DNA from: Myxococcales bacterium
GTDB taxonomy: Bacteria; Myxococcota_A; UBA796; GCA-2862545
DNA length: 64,000 nt
Reading direction: 5' to 3'
Assembly: GCA_019634415.1 (NCBI GenBank)
Contig: JAHQVJ010000221.1
Location: 49,989-113,988 of the forward strand
The notes below the pieces were generated by a model. That model saw only the letters and a program-made list of their open reading frames with translations, ran no database searches and was not told where the DNA came from. Of the stretch, positions 1-8,169 are shown piece by piece. Made by a program: the position numbers and the translations under genes. Positions within the stretch are counted from its first letter, which is position 1. Each line of letters begins with the position of its first letter.

Positions 1-59
1 GACCGAAGCACCGCCGCTAGCCGTCGTCGTGCGCGATCGCAGCGCGACTGGCCTCACCA

Positions 60-76
60 GTATACATGTGTTCAGT
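60..76 (+). promoter_or_regulatory. LexA-type SOS box upstream of dinB
   Basis: The 17 bases gtatacatgtgttcagt match the Myxococcus xanthus LexA operator consensus as I remember it (CTRHAMRYBYGTTCAGS) at 15 of 17 positions; only the first and last bases differ. The box ends 23 bases before the dinB ATG and sits just upstream of the ribosome binding site, where bound repressor would block transcription. Placement in front of a translesion polymerase supports a real operator; in vivo binding is inference. Confidence 0.65.
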
Positions 77-99
77 GCTCTCCCCTGGGAGGACCGAGC

Positions 100-1344
100 A
101 TGGAGCAGGTGGTACCCGGTGCGCGGATCTGCTGTCTGGACCTCGACACGTTCTTCGTGTCGGTGGAGCGGCTCCTGGATCCCGAGCTGGTGGGCAAGCC
201 CGTGGTCGTGGGCGCTTCACCGGGCAAGCGCGGCGTCGTGACCGCGGCGAGCTACGAGGTGCGCGCCTTCGGCGTGCGCTCCGGCATGCCCATCTCCGAG
301 GCCGTGAGACTCGCGCCCGACGCCGTGTTCCTGCCCTGTCGCCACGGTGTGTACGGGCCCTACGCCGCAGAGGTTCGCGAGATCCTCGAGCGCTACACGC
401 CGAGCGTGCAGACCGCCAGCATCGACGAGTTCTTCCTGGACTTCCGTGGCTGCGAGCGACTGTGGAGGCGTCGCGAGGATCCCACCGACGAAGCCACCAT
501 CGAGCGAGTGGTGCGGCAGATGCGCCAGACCATCCACGACGAGGTGGGCCTGCCAGCAAGCGCGGGGATCGGCAGCACCCGCTCCATCGCCAAGATCGCG
601 TCTGGCAAGGCCAAGCCTGCGGGCGTCCACCTGGTGCCCGCGGGTGCGGAGCAGGCGTTCGTGCGCCCCCTGCCCGTCCGAGCGTTCCCCGGCATCGGTC
701 CCGCCACCGAGGCACGCCTGCACGCACGTGGGATCCACACCGTTGGCGACCTGCTGGCGGTACCCCCAGGACCCCTGCGCGCGCGATTCGGAGGGCTGGC
801 CGCCTCGGTGACGCGCAGCATCGATCCCACCCGTCGCAGCCCGCTGGGCCGGGATCGGCCTGCCTTTCGCGAGCACGACGACCCTGGGCACGGCTCGGTG
901 GGCAGCATCTCCAACGAGCGCACCTTCCATGCCGACGTGTCGGACATCCAGCGCGTGCTCGATCAGCTGCGTTCCTTGGCGGAGCGCGTGAGCTGGCGAG
1001 CGCGGCAGCGTGGCGTGCTGGCGCGCACCGTCACCCTCAAGCTGCGCACCTCGGACTTCCACACCGTCACGCGGGGTCTGACCGCCCATGGCACCCACCA
1101 CGAGGCCGAGATCCACCGGCGGCTGCTCACCCTGCTGCCGAAGGCGTGGTCCCGAGAGCAGGCGGTGCGACTCATCGGAGTGGCGCTGTCCAACTTCGAT
1201 CAGCCGGGCAATCAGCTAGCACTCCCCCTCGCGGTGCGGCACCGTCCGAGCGTGGGAGGGGCCATCGACGCCGTGCGGGAGCGCTTCGGCTACGACGCCA
1301 TTCGCCTCGGTGCCACGGGCTCCCCCACCCAGTGGATCGCGTGA
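100..1344 (+). CDS. dinB: Y-family translesion DNA polymerase IV
   Basis: This 414-residue protein is a Y-family polymerase that copies past damaged template bases. The N-terminal catalytic motif LDLDTFFVSVE (residues 13-23) and the second acidic motif ASIDEFFLDF (about 106-115) hold the metal-binding Asp/Glu residues. A helix-hairpin-helix region with AFPGIGPATEARL (about 190-202) and a little-finger domain follow, and the length is normal for the family. The ATG at 100 has a gggagg ribosome binding site 5-10 bases upstream. A LexA-like box lies just before it, so SOS induction is likely. It converges with the DUF1615 gene, leaving only five bases between the stops. A mutagenesis-associated Y-family relative such as ImuB is excluded by the intact catalytic residues. 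Confidence 0.92.
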   Translation: MEQVVPGARICCLDLDTFFVSVERLLDPELVGKPVVVGASPGKRGVVTAASYEVRAFGVRSGMPISEAVRLAPDAVFLPCRHGVYGPYAAEVREILERYTPSVQTASIDEFFLDFRGCERLWRRREDPTDEATIERVVRQMRQTIHDEVGLPASAGIGSTRSIAKIASGKAKPAGVHLVPAGAEQAFVRPLPVRAFPGIGPATEARLHARGIHTVGDLLAVPPGPLRARFGGLAASVTRSIDPTRRSPLGRDRPAFREHDDPGHGSVGSISNERTFHADVSDIQRVLDQLRSLAERVSWRARQRGVLARTVTLKLRTSDFHTVTRGLTAHGTHHEAEIHRRLLTLLPKAWSREQAVRLIGVALSNFDQPGNQLALPLAVRHRPSVGGAIDAVRERFGYDAIRLGATGSPTQWIA

Positions 1345-1349
1345 GGCGC

Positions 1350-2459
1350 CTAGCTTCGCTCGAGGCAGGCCTTGAAGCGGTGCTCCACGTTCTCGGCGAA
1401 CCAGGCGGTGGTCCGGTCTCGCGACAGCTTCGGGCTGTCGAGGCTCACCACCGGCAGCCGAGCATAGGCGGGATCCTTGCCCGTTCGCTCCTTGTAGGTG
1501 GCGCGGACGGCCTCCCAGGTGCGCGTCTGCTCGAAGGCCGCCGTCTTCTCCTTGCCCACGTCGCGCCGGATCTGGCGCTCCGACAGGTCTCCGCCGTACA
1601 TGGCGCGCCAGGCCATCAGCGCTCCCATGGTCTCTCCATCCTTGGGGCGCCCCCCGTCCTTGGGGTAGGCCAGCAGGTCGCCGTCGAGCGCGAGCTCGAG
1701 CTCCATGATGGCCGCCAGCTGCTCCTGGAAGGCGGCGTTGCGCGACGCATAGAAGCCCGCATTGAAGTCCGCGAACCGGTAGGCCGGCCGGTCGTAGTCC
1801 GCCTCGTGAGCGAACAGGCGAGCCGTTCCCCAGCGCAGTCCGCCCGCGCGCGTGTAGAGCAGATCGCGCACCGTCTTGCGCGGCACACCCGCGTCCGACG
1901 CAGCCTCTTGCGCCCAGGACACCGACACCTGCATCGAGCCCGCCGTCTTCACGGGATTGAGCTGGTCGAATTGGCGCATCAGCAGATCACCCGCGAGCGG
2001 GATGTCCGCTGCTCCGCCCGTGTAGTGCTCCGCCAGATCCCGAAACAGCTCGTCGAGCTGACGCTCCGTGCGCACCTTGGCCAGCCGCGCGTCGAAGGAC
2101 TCGGACGCGCCCTCGGCCACCGGCTTGAGCAACCAATCCACGCCGTGCTTCGACAGGGGGCCGAGCAGCTTCAGCCCCGCCTCGATCTCCCTGCGCGCGA
2201 TCTTGCCGAGCCCAGGCACCGCCGGATCCGCCTCGTAGGTGGACTCCTGCTCCACGACGGCGAGCACCGAGCAGACGCCCTGCTCGTCGACGCCAATCCC
2301 CGATGCTTGCAGCGCCGCCCGCAGATCCGTGGCCCAGCCCGCAGGATCGCTCGATTCCTTGCCGATGTAGGCCACAACTTGCTCGACGGCCATGCCAGGA
2401 TCAGGGGGCTCGTCGCCGAAGCAACCCGACAGCAAGAACAGGGCGACTCGACCGATCAT
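1350..2459 (-). CDS. DUF1615 family lipoprotein
   Basis: The protein matches the DUF1615 pattern as I recall it: VCSVLAVVEQESTYEADPAVPGL near the start and DYDRPAYRFADFNAGFYASRNAAFQ in the middle. Function is unknown. I use the ATG at 2459 rather than the track start, because GGGAGG lies five bases upstream and the product then begins with a short lipoprotein signal ending LLSGC, which would anchor it in the cell envelope. The E-S pair in QESTYEADP resembles the start of lysozyme-like transglycosylase folds, which is suggestive only. It is read alone on the minus strand, convergent with dinB. Confidence 0.8.
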   Translation of the reverse strand: MIGRVALFLLSGCFGDEPPDPGMAVEQVVAYIGKESSDPAGWATDLRAALQASGIGVDEQGVCSVLAVVEQESTYEADPAVPGLGKIARREIEAGLKLLGPLSKHGVDWLLKPVAEGASESFDARLAKVRTERQLDELFRDLAEHYTGGAADIPLAGDLLMRQFDQLNPVKTAGSMQVSVSWAQEAASDAGVPRKTVRDLLYTRAGGLRWGTARLFAHEADYDRPAYRFADFNAGFYASRNAAFQEQLAAIMELELALDGDLLAYPKDGGRPKDGETMGALMAWRAMYGGDLSERQIRRDVGKEKTAAFEQTRTWEAVRATYKERTGKDPAYARLPVVSLDSPKLSRDRTTAWFAENVEHRFKACLERS

Positions 2460-2547
2460 GGATCCTCCCGACACGGCGTGCGGACACCCAACGAAGGGCA
2501 TGGTGTCACGTGCCGTCGTGCCTTCACCTACGCAAGCGCGGCCCTGG

Positions 2548-2928
2548 TCATTCGTGACCCGGCTCGCGGTACGGCTTTCCGACAGTACCGCCGATGGCCA
2601 GGATCCGCGCGGATTCGCCCTCGGTCACCAGCTTTCGGGTCACCTCCGGTGCCACGCACACCATGTCACCTCTCGTAAGTCGGAGGATCTGTCCCTGCGC
2701 GTGGAGCGCCACTGAGCCCTCCAGCACCAGGTAGACCTCCTCCTGCCCGTCCCCCACATGGTCGTGCTCGGGGTAGCCCTGCACGCCCGGCTCCAGCTCC
2801 AGCACGTTCATGCCCCACGCCCGCACGCCCAAGGCCTGACGCACCGCGCGGAAGCGGATCCCGGGGATCTGGTTGGGCCCGACGTAGGGCTCCACGTCGT
2901 CGATGTGGACTCGTCTCACACCTGTCAT
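2548..2928 (-). CDS. Cupin-domain protein
   Basis: This is a small single-domain cupin of 126 residues. The metal-site pattern is visible as PEHDHVGDGQEEVYLVLEGS, with two His and a Glu, followed by the second cupin half (GDMVCVAPEVTRKLV). The track ORF is much longer, but the ATG at 2928 has GGAG seven bases upstream and starts the recognisable domain. It is divergent from the AraC-type regulator at 2953 with only 24 bases between them, so the two probably share a control region and the regulator may control the cupin gene. Substrate is unknown; small cupins of this type bind metal and may act as sensors, isomerases or dioxygenases. Confidence 0.82.
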   Translation of the reverse strand: MTGVRRVHIDDVEPYVGPNQIPGIRFRAVRQALGVRAWGMNVLELEPGVQGYPEHDHVGDGQEEVYLVLEGSVALHAQGQILRLTRGDMVCVAPEVTRKLVTEGESARILAIGGTVGKPYREPGHE

Positions 2929-2952
2929 GCTGATCTCCTGGTGAGGTGTCGC

Positions 2953-3789
2953 ATGTCTTCGAGTCGGCCGCCAGACCCGCCGGAGGAGCTTCCCTTCGAC
3001 GGCCGCGTGCGCGGCATGGTGTCCAACGCCTCGAGCGGCCAGCGCGTGCAGGCCCGCCTGTTCACCGCCCCCGACGATCTGGCTCTGTTGGTCTCCTACC
3101 TGTGGACGACGTCGTGGGACCTGCGGGGTCAAGCTCCCCATCGCTTCCAGATCTTGGGCGCACCCACCGCAGACGTGGTGTTCGAGCCAGCTGCGAGCCG
3201 AGTGGTGGGGGTTTGGACCCGCATGTGGGAGCGCACGCTTCAGGACCAGGGGTGCATGTGGGCGATCAAGCTCCGGCCCGGAGCGGGCCGCGCGGTGCTG
3301 CCCAGCAGCATGGCCACCTACACCGATCGCATCACCCCGCTGGCCGAGGTGTGGCCCAGTGCCGAAGACCCCACCGAGCGGCTGCTCGCCCACCCCGACG
3401 AGGCGCAGACCGCCTCGGCCCTCTCGGACTGGCTGCGAGGCGCGCTGCGGCCCCACGACGAGGAAAAGCGCACGCTGGCGACGGATCTGCTGCAGCGTGT
3501 GGAGGAAGACTCCGAGCTGCTGAGGGCGGAGCAGCTCGCACACACTGCAGGACTGGGGATCCGGGCGCTGCAGCGCCTGTTCTCGGCCTACGTGGGCGCG
3601 TCGCCGAAGTGGGTGATCCGGCGTCGCAGGCTGCAGGAGGCGGCCCAGCGCGTGGAAGCGGGCTCGGCCGAAGATCTGTCGGAGCTCGCCTTCGCCTTGG
3701 GCTACGCCGATCAAGCTCACCTCGCCCGAGACTTCAAGGCGGCGGTGGGCATGCCGCTGCGCGCCTTCGAGCAACACCTGCGGTCCTGA
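2953..3789 (+). CDS. AraC-family transcriptional regulator
   Basis: A 278-residue regulator with an N-terminal ligand-type domain and a C-terminal AraC helix-turn-helix pair. The second helix-turn-helix is clear in LSELAFALGYADQAHLARDFKAAVGMPLRAF (about residues 239-269); the first is around AGLGIRALQRLFSAYVGASPKWVIRRRRL. Start at ATG 2953 because the upstream part of the track ORF overlaps the divergent cupin gene. The N-terminal half resembles the DUF6597 domain often found in AraC regulators of Actinobacteria and Myxococcota. Head-to-head with the cupin gene; the natural guess is that it regulates that gene. Effector unknown. Confidence 0.85.
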   Translation: MSSSRPPDPPEELPFDGRVRGMVSNASSGQRVQARLFTAPDDLALLVSYLWTTSWDLRGQAPHRFQILGAPTADVVFEPAASRVVGVWTRMWERTLQDQGCMWAIKLRPGAGRAVLPSSMATYTDRITPLAEVWPSAEDPTERLLAHPDEAQTASALSDWLRGALRPHDEEKRTLATDLLQRVEEDSELLRAEQLAHTAGLGIRALQRLFSAYVGASPKWVIRRRRLQEAAQRVEAGSAEDLSELAFALGYADQAHLARDFKAAVGMPLRAFEQHLRS

Positions 3790-3870
3790 TCCGCTCCTCC
3801 CCGCATGGTCAAGAAGATGTGAAGCAGGCCCTGGTCAGCGGGCAAGCTCTAGGGCACGAGGAGTGTGACC

Positions 3871-4335
3871 ATGCTGTGGATCGGGATGATGACGGCACTC
3901 GCAGCCGACCTGGACGGCGATGCCATCGACGATGCCATCGACAACTGCATCGAGGTGGCGAACGTCGATCAGGAGGACTTCGACGAGGACGGTGTGGGCG
4001 ATGCCTGCGACAACTGCCCCGACTGGGAGAACGCCGCCCAAGACGACAGGGACGCCGACGGCTTCGGTGATCGCTGCGACCTGTGTCTGTTCATGGCCAC
4101 CGACACCAACGCGGACTCGGACGACGACGGCCTAGGGGACAGCTGTGACAACTGCCCCTTCGCGCCGAACTTCGATCAAGCCGACGACGACGGCGACGGG
4201 ATCGGCAACGTCTGCGATCCGTCGCTGCTCCAGCGCTGCGAGGAGGGGTGCAGCACCGGGGCGACGGGCGCTGTGGGTCCCGTGCTCCTCCTAGCTGCCC
4301 TCCTCGCCACCCGCCGACGCCTCCGCCTCGCCTAG
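3871..4335 (+). CDS. Small secreted thrombospondin type-3 repeat protein
   Basis: A secreted protein of 154 residues made mainly of calcium-binding thrombospondin type-3 repeats: DEDGVGDACDNCPDW, DADGFGDRCDLCL, DDDGLGDSCDNCPF and DDGDGIGNVCDP. The N-terminus is a short hydrophobic signal (MLWIGMMTALAA). The C-terminus (CSTG, a hydrophobic stretch, then RRRLR) looks like a MYXO-CTERM sorting tail, which in myxobacteria anchors proteins at the surface. ATG 3871 is preferred to GTG 3865 because GAGGAG is seven bases upstream. It converges with the DUF1501 gene. Probable surface calcium-binding protein; binding partner unknown. Confidence 0.75.
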   Translation: MLWIGMMTALAADLDGDAIDDAIDNCIEVANVDQEDFDEDGVGDACDNCPDWENAAQDDRDADGFGDRCDLCLFMATDTNADSDDDGLGDSCDNCPFAPNFDQADDDGDGIGNVCDPSLLQRCEEGCSTGATGAVGPVLLLAALLATRRRLRLA

Positions 4336-4508
4336 CAGGCTGCTGAATAAGGTCCGTGAGGGACTGTTTCAACGGCCTGTGCGGAGGGAGCGGCCAACGA
4401 GGGGATCATGGAAGCCCGCCGAGAAGTGATGAACGAAGCAAGGGCTCCCCCCCCCCGCCGCGACCGGCAATCGGTAGCTAGCAGACTGCTGGACTGTTCA
4501 GCTGCTAG
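4332..4508. repeat. Short inverted-repeat-bounded intergenic segment (possible MITE/IS remnant)
   Basis: The gap between two convergent genes is bounded by CTAGCAG on the left and CTGCTAG on the right, continuing as GCTGCTGAATAAGG on one side and the related CTGAACAG on the other. Both genes' TAG stop codons fall inside these ends. Ends of the GGCTGCTGAA type are common in some insertion sequences. Inside are a run of ten C (4447-4456) and no convincing ORF. This could be a dead non-autonomous element or a terminator region; the evidence is weak. Confidence 0.3.
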
Positions 4509-5707
4509 GCGAGCACCTGCGTGAGCGGCGTCGCTCCCCCGACCCACTCGGCGGGGTCCAGATCGGCGGCGGCGAGCAACGTGGCCCCCAGTCGGTTCGC
4601 CGAGAGCGTGACCCCTTCTACCTCGAGGCCGTCGTAGGCTTCGTCGTAGCCCCCCACCACGCTGCCACCTCGCACCCCGGCCCCGAAGAGCAGCGCGGAG
4701 GTGTAGGGCCAGTGGTCCTTGCCAGCGTCGGCGTTGAGCCGCGGCGTGCGCCCCATCTCCGAGAGCACCACCACCATCGTGTCGTCCGACAGGGGCGCAC
4801 CGGTGGGTCCAGGGGTGGTCTGCAGCAGCGCGTCGAGCCGGATCAGATCAGCGAACAGGCTCTCCCACAGTGGTGACTGGCCCAACGCGTTGTTGGTGTG
4901 GGTGTCCCAGGAGCCCGCGGTGGCCGCCATCGCGCAGCGCGACGTGCGCGTGGCCAGGGCCTGCACGGCGAGCTCCAGCTGGTCCTCGAGGGTGAAGCGC
5001 GCGCCCAGCGACAGGCTGTCGTCCACCTTCCGTAGATCGTCGAGCCGCTCCACGGAGGACTCGAAGGCCTCGGCGAGGACCACCTCCGACGCTGCCTGGG
5101 CGCGCGTGGTGCGCGCGGCCGCACGACGGGCCAGCACGCGGTCCACGGCGCTGGCTGCGTCGTCGGACATACCGCGTAGACCCGCCGTGACGGGTCTGCC
5201 AGACAGCAGCTGGCCGAGCTGGCCGTTGGTCCCCATGCGCGCCACGGCTCGGCCGTAGGGTCCCGCGAAGGAGGGTCCCGAGGCCACGAGCTCCGGCAGC
5301 AGGTAGTCGTTGCCCGCGTGAGCCAAGATGGCACCCCAGTCTGCCAGCCCGTCGTCGTTGGAGCCCGTCATCAGCAGGCGGGTGCACTGCTCGTGGGCGA
5401 TGCTGGGCACCAGGATCCCGCGCAGGATGGCGGCTCGGCTGTGGGCCGACTCGAAGAAGGCACGCACGGAGGGCCGCGCTGGGTGGTCCACGTAGGTCAG
5501 GTCGCCGATGGTGGCTCGTTCGGCCTCGGGTTCGGTGTCGGCCACCGTGTGGAACGCGGGCGCCAGCGCGCAGGTGGGATCCCAGCCACCTCGGGCAAAC
5601 ACGAAGATGAACTTGCGGTTTCGACCCTCGTCGGCGAGTGCCCGCAGGGGCACTCCGAAGGCAGCGCCGACTGCGGCGCTCGCTGCGAGAAAATCACGAC
5701 GTCGCAT
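4505..5707 (-). CDS. DUF1501 domain protein with Tat signal
   Basis: A 400-residue exported protein beginning with a twin-arginine signal (MRRRDFLAASAAVGAAFGVPLRALA). The body has DUF1501/sulfatase-like features: FVFARGGWDPTCAL early, an LPELVASGPSFAGPYG segment, and the C-terminal VVLSEMGRTPRLNADAGKDHWPYTSALLFGAGVRGG, where DUF1501 proteins carry the conserved E-x-GRTP and DHW motifs. Biochemical role is not established for the family. It sits 8 bases after the CxxCH lipoprotein gene and is co-directional, so the two are surely an operon; this pairing recurs in Planctomycetes and Myxococcota and suggests a shared envelope complex. Start supported by GAGG eight bases upstream. Confidence 0.88.
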   Translation of the reverse strand: MRRRDFLAASAAVGAAFGVPLRALADEGRNRKFIFVFARGGWDPTCALAPAFHTVADTEPEAERATIGDLTYVDHPARPSVRAFFESAHSRAAILRGILVPSIAHEQCTRLLMTGSNDDGLADWGAILAHAGNDYLLPELVASGPSFAGPYGRAVARMGTNGQLGQLLSGRPVTAGLRGMSDDAASAVDRVLARRAAARTTRAQAASEVVLAEAFESSVERLDDLRKVDDSLSLGARFTLEDQLELAVQALATRTSRCAMAATAGSWDTHTNNALGQSPLWESLFADLIRLDALLQTTPGPTGAPLSDDTMVVVLSEMGRTPRLNADAGKDHWPYTSALLFGAGVRGGSVVGGYDEAYDGLEVEGVTLSANRLGATLLAAADLDPAEWVGGATPLTQVLA

Positions 5708-5715
5708 GGCTCGCC

Positions 5716-7311
5716 TCAGTACAGCAGGAAGTCAGGGTCACGAAGGAGCACGGACAGCGTGCCCGTCCACGCCAGCACGGGGCTGTCCCCCTGCAGCGCG
5801 TACAGCTCCTCCCACAGGTCCATCAGATCGGCGAGCTCGGCTTGTGTGGCGGCTCGTCCGAGGGCTCGCAGCGTAGCCGTGCTCAGCGCCTCCTCCATCC
5901 GATCCGCGTCGGTGTCCGGCCGCCAGGCCTCGTCCAACGCGTCGAGCCAGGGCACGGACCCGGGCTGCTCCAGGGTTGCCCGCACAGCGTGCTCGGCCGC
6001 CGCCTCCGCGAGGCGCTCCTGCACCAGCAGGATGGTGGGCGTGGGCTCGTGGGCACGCTCGGTCACGGTGAAGCCGTCCGCGCCACCCGCGAGGGTCAGG
6101 TAGCCGAGCAGATCGCTCGTGAGCAGCTCCACGCCGCCGGACTCCCACACGTAGCCGGTGAGCGCCTCCACCTGGCTCGCGAGGATCGCAGGCGAGGCCA
6201 GCTTCGCCGGCTGTGCGCCCGAGGCGATGCCGTCGTCCACAGCAGACGTGTAGGCGGCACTCTGGACCACCGAGCGGAGCACGGGGCGCATGGTCTGTCC
6301 GCCGAGGCGCAGCGCGTTGCGGTGCCGCATCAGCTCTCCGTCGTCGATGTCGCGCCCGAGCAGCCCGTCGGAGAGCTGCGTGACCAGGCAGGCCTCGAAC
6401 CTGGGATCCGAGGCGATCTGGCGCCCGAGATCCCGCAGGGTGCTGCCGGGCTCGCCGTAGTAGCCGGGCTCCACACCCGTCGCGTCCACCCACCCGCGCT
6501 CGCGGGAGGGGTGGTAGCGCGTCACCTCGTCGGCGCCGAAGACGTACCAGGTGAAGCCGTACAGGTAGCTGGCGATGGGGTCGAGGGTGCTGTGGCAGGA
6601 CGCACAGCTGGGATCCGTCTGGGTGCGGGCCTCGAAGTCGTCGTCCAGCGCCCCCTCGGAGCGGTCGAAGTCCACCTCGCGGTCCAGGTAGTCGTCACAC
6701 AGCAGGATCCGGCTGATGGCATTGGCGCGCTGGCGGTTCGCGTTGGCCCCGTTCGATGGGTAGCGCCACCACAAGCCGGTGCTCGACAGCACCCCCGCTG
6801 CGGGCCGTCCGTCGGCGTAGCGGACCTCGTGCCAGCCGCGCTCCCCCTGGGGGTAGTCCACGTCGAGCACCTCGCCCAGCACCCGGTTGGCCATGCTCCA
6901 GTCCGCCTGGACGATCTCGTGGATCGGCAGATCGGAAGCGGCCACCCGCGCCACCAGGCGCAGCGGCTCCGTGCCCGCATCGCGCTGCAGCCGTGCCTGC
7001 TCGCCGAGGTCGAGCCCGAAGGAGTTCACGAATACCGTGCCCGCATCGGTGCGGGTGCGGTAGGTCTCGGCGAACAGGTCCTCCATCCGGTCCTCGAGGG
7101 CCGGATCGTCGAGGTACTCCTCGAGATACGACGACAGCTCGCGCACCTCGAGGTCTTCGATCTCCTGCTGGGTGGGTCGCACCCCGCGCAGATCCAGGCT
7201 CATGCGCGACAGCAGCTGGGCGTCGGGCAGCGCCGTCAGAGGAGACACCTCCCGCCGCTCTTCTGCACAGCCCACCAGGGCCGCAAGCACGGCCAGTCGT
7301 CCCGTCACCAT
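5716..7311 (-). CDS. DUF1549-like lipoprotein with CxxCH haem-type motif
   Basis: A 531-residue lipoprotein. The signal MVTGRLAVLAALVGC ends in a lipobox. Residues about 30-55 (LPDAQLLSRMSLDLRGVRPTQQEIEDL) match the start of planctomycete-type DUF1549 domains, and DPSCASCHSTLDPIASYLYGF at about 235-255 carries a CxxCH motif typical of covalent haem or of the degenerate sites of this superfamily. The track ORF runs far upstream; I use ATG 7311 because GGGAGG precedes it and its first bases overlap the TGA of the upstream gene (ATGGTGA), implying translational coupling. It is the partner of the DUF1501 gene downstream. Haem attachment is inference. Confidence 0.78.
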   Translation of the reverse strand: MVTGRLAVLAALVGCAEERREVSPLTALPDAQLLSRMSLDLRGVRPTQQEIEDLEVRELSSYLEEYLDDPALEDRMEDLFAETYRTRTDAGTVFVNSFGLDLGEQARLQRDAGTEPLRLVARVAASDLPIHEIVQADWSMANRVLGEVLDVDYPQGERGWHEVRYADGRPAAGVLSSTGLWWRYPSNGANANRQRANAISRILLCDDYLDREVDFDRSEGALDDDFEARTQTDPSCASCHSTLDPIASYLYGFTWYVFGADEVTRYHPSRERGWVDATGVEPGYYGEPGSTLRDLGRQIASDPRFEACLVTQLSDGLLGRDIDDGELMRHRNALRLGGQTMRPVLRSVVQSAAYTSAVDDGIASGAQPAKLASPAILASQVEALTGYVWESGGVELLTSDLLGYLTLAGGADGFTVTERAHEPTPTILLVQERLAEAAAEHAVRATLEQPGSVPWLDALDEAWRPDTDADRMEEALSTATLRALGRAATQAELADLMDLWEELYALQGDSPVLAWTGTLSVLLRDPDFLLY

Positions 7312-8111
7312 GGCGACACCTCCCAGTCGAGCCAGCCCGCTGCGTCCACACACACCTCGCCCTCGTCGCCGTTCAGCGTGGAGGCCTGGCCACATCCCGT
7401 ACAGTTCATGCCGAAGTCCACGTCCACCCACAGCCCCTCGGGGGTGCGCACCGCGGCGCGGCCCACGGGCTGCTCGACGCAGGGCTGCTCGGGCCAGCCC
7501 GCCTCGGTCACGGTGACGCCCACGAAGTCCACGGCCACCCCCGGGTCGTCGAACAGCGCGCCGAGGCTTCCGCCCACGGAGAGCGCTCGGGGGCCCGTGT
7601 GGTGGGTGTAGGCCCGCACCACCACGTCGGCGTCGTGGCCAGGCCCCATCCTCGAGGAGGGCCCCGAGTCGTGGAAGGTGCCGTACAGGTACGAGTAGAC
7701 GTAGGAGAAGTCCTCGTCCACCCCTTCCCCCGTGCCGGCGTAGCCCCCCAACACCAGGGCCGTGCCGTCGGGCCGGGACACCGTGGCCACTCCGTACAGC
7801 GTCCAGTACGACGCGTCGGGCTCCGCTTGCTCGAACTCGACCACGTACCCGCCGAAGTGCACGCCGTCGGTGGTCTCGCAGTCGTCGTACCAGATCCCGT
7901 TGAAGACGGAGGGACAGGTATCGGATGCCCCCATGGCGTCGTCGTAGACGTCGCGCAGGGCGTAGGCGTCGGCCATCAGAGCGGCTTCGAAGCCGTACTG
8001 AAGCACCTCCTCCACCCACCTCAGATCGACGGCGTCGGGCGCGGAGGGAGGAGGATCCGACCCTGGCGGCGCGCTGCTACACGCCGCAAAGGCCCACAAG
8101 ACCAGTGACAT
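7305..8111 (-). CDS. Uncharacterised lipoprotein in DUF1501 operon
   Basis: I do not recognise the family. The product is 268 residues with a lipoprotein signal (MSLVLWAFAACSS), followed by a globular region rich in aromatic residues and Asp/Gly, and eight cysteines in the mature part, including a CTGCG motif near residue 230. Length and composition suggest a beta-rich secreted domain. Its stop codon overlaps the start of the CxxCH lipoprotein gene, so it is the first gene of a three-gene operon with the DUF1549-like and DUF1501 genes. It may provide a cell-surface or carbohydrate-contacting part of the same module; that is speculation. Confidence 0.7.
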   Translation of the reverse strand: MSLVLWAFAACSSAPPGSDPPPSAPDAVDLRWVEEVLQYGFEAALMADAYALRDVYDDAMGASDTCPSVFNGIWYDDCETTDGVHFGGYVVEFEQAEPDASYWTLYGVATVSRPDGTALVLGGYAGTGEGVDEDFSYVYSYLYGTFHDSGPSSRMGPGHDADVVVRAYTHHTGPRALSVGGSLGALFDDPGVAVDFVGVTVTEAGWPEQPCVEQPVGRAAVRTPEGLWVDVDFGMNCTGCGQASTLNGDEGEVCVDAAGWLDWEVSPW

Positions 8112-8169
8112 TCGACAACCCCCAGCATGTGACCGATCTGTGTCGCACCGGGGAAGTTCGTAAAGGTCC

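Noticed and set aside
66-2678. 870-residue ORF over dinB and the DUF1615 gene
   Set aside because: Different frame from dinB, no domain content, overlaps two well-supported genes on opposite strands.
3865-3873. GTG 3865 as the start of the TSP3 protein
   Set aside because: The ribosome binding site overlaps it; ATG 3871 has proper spacing.
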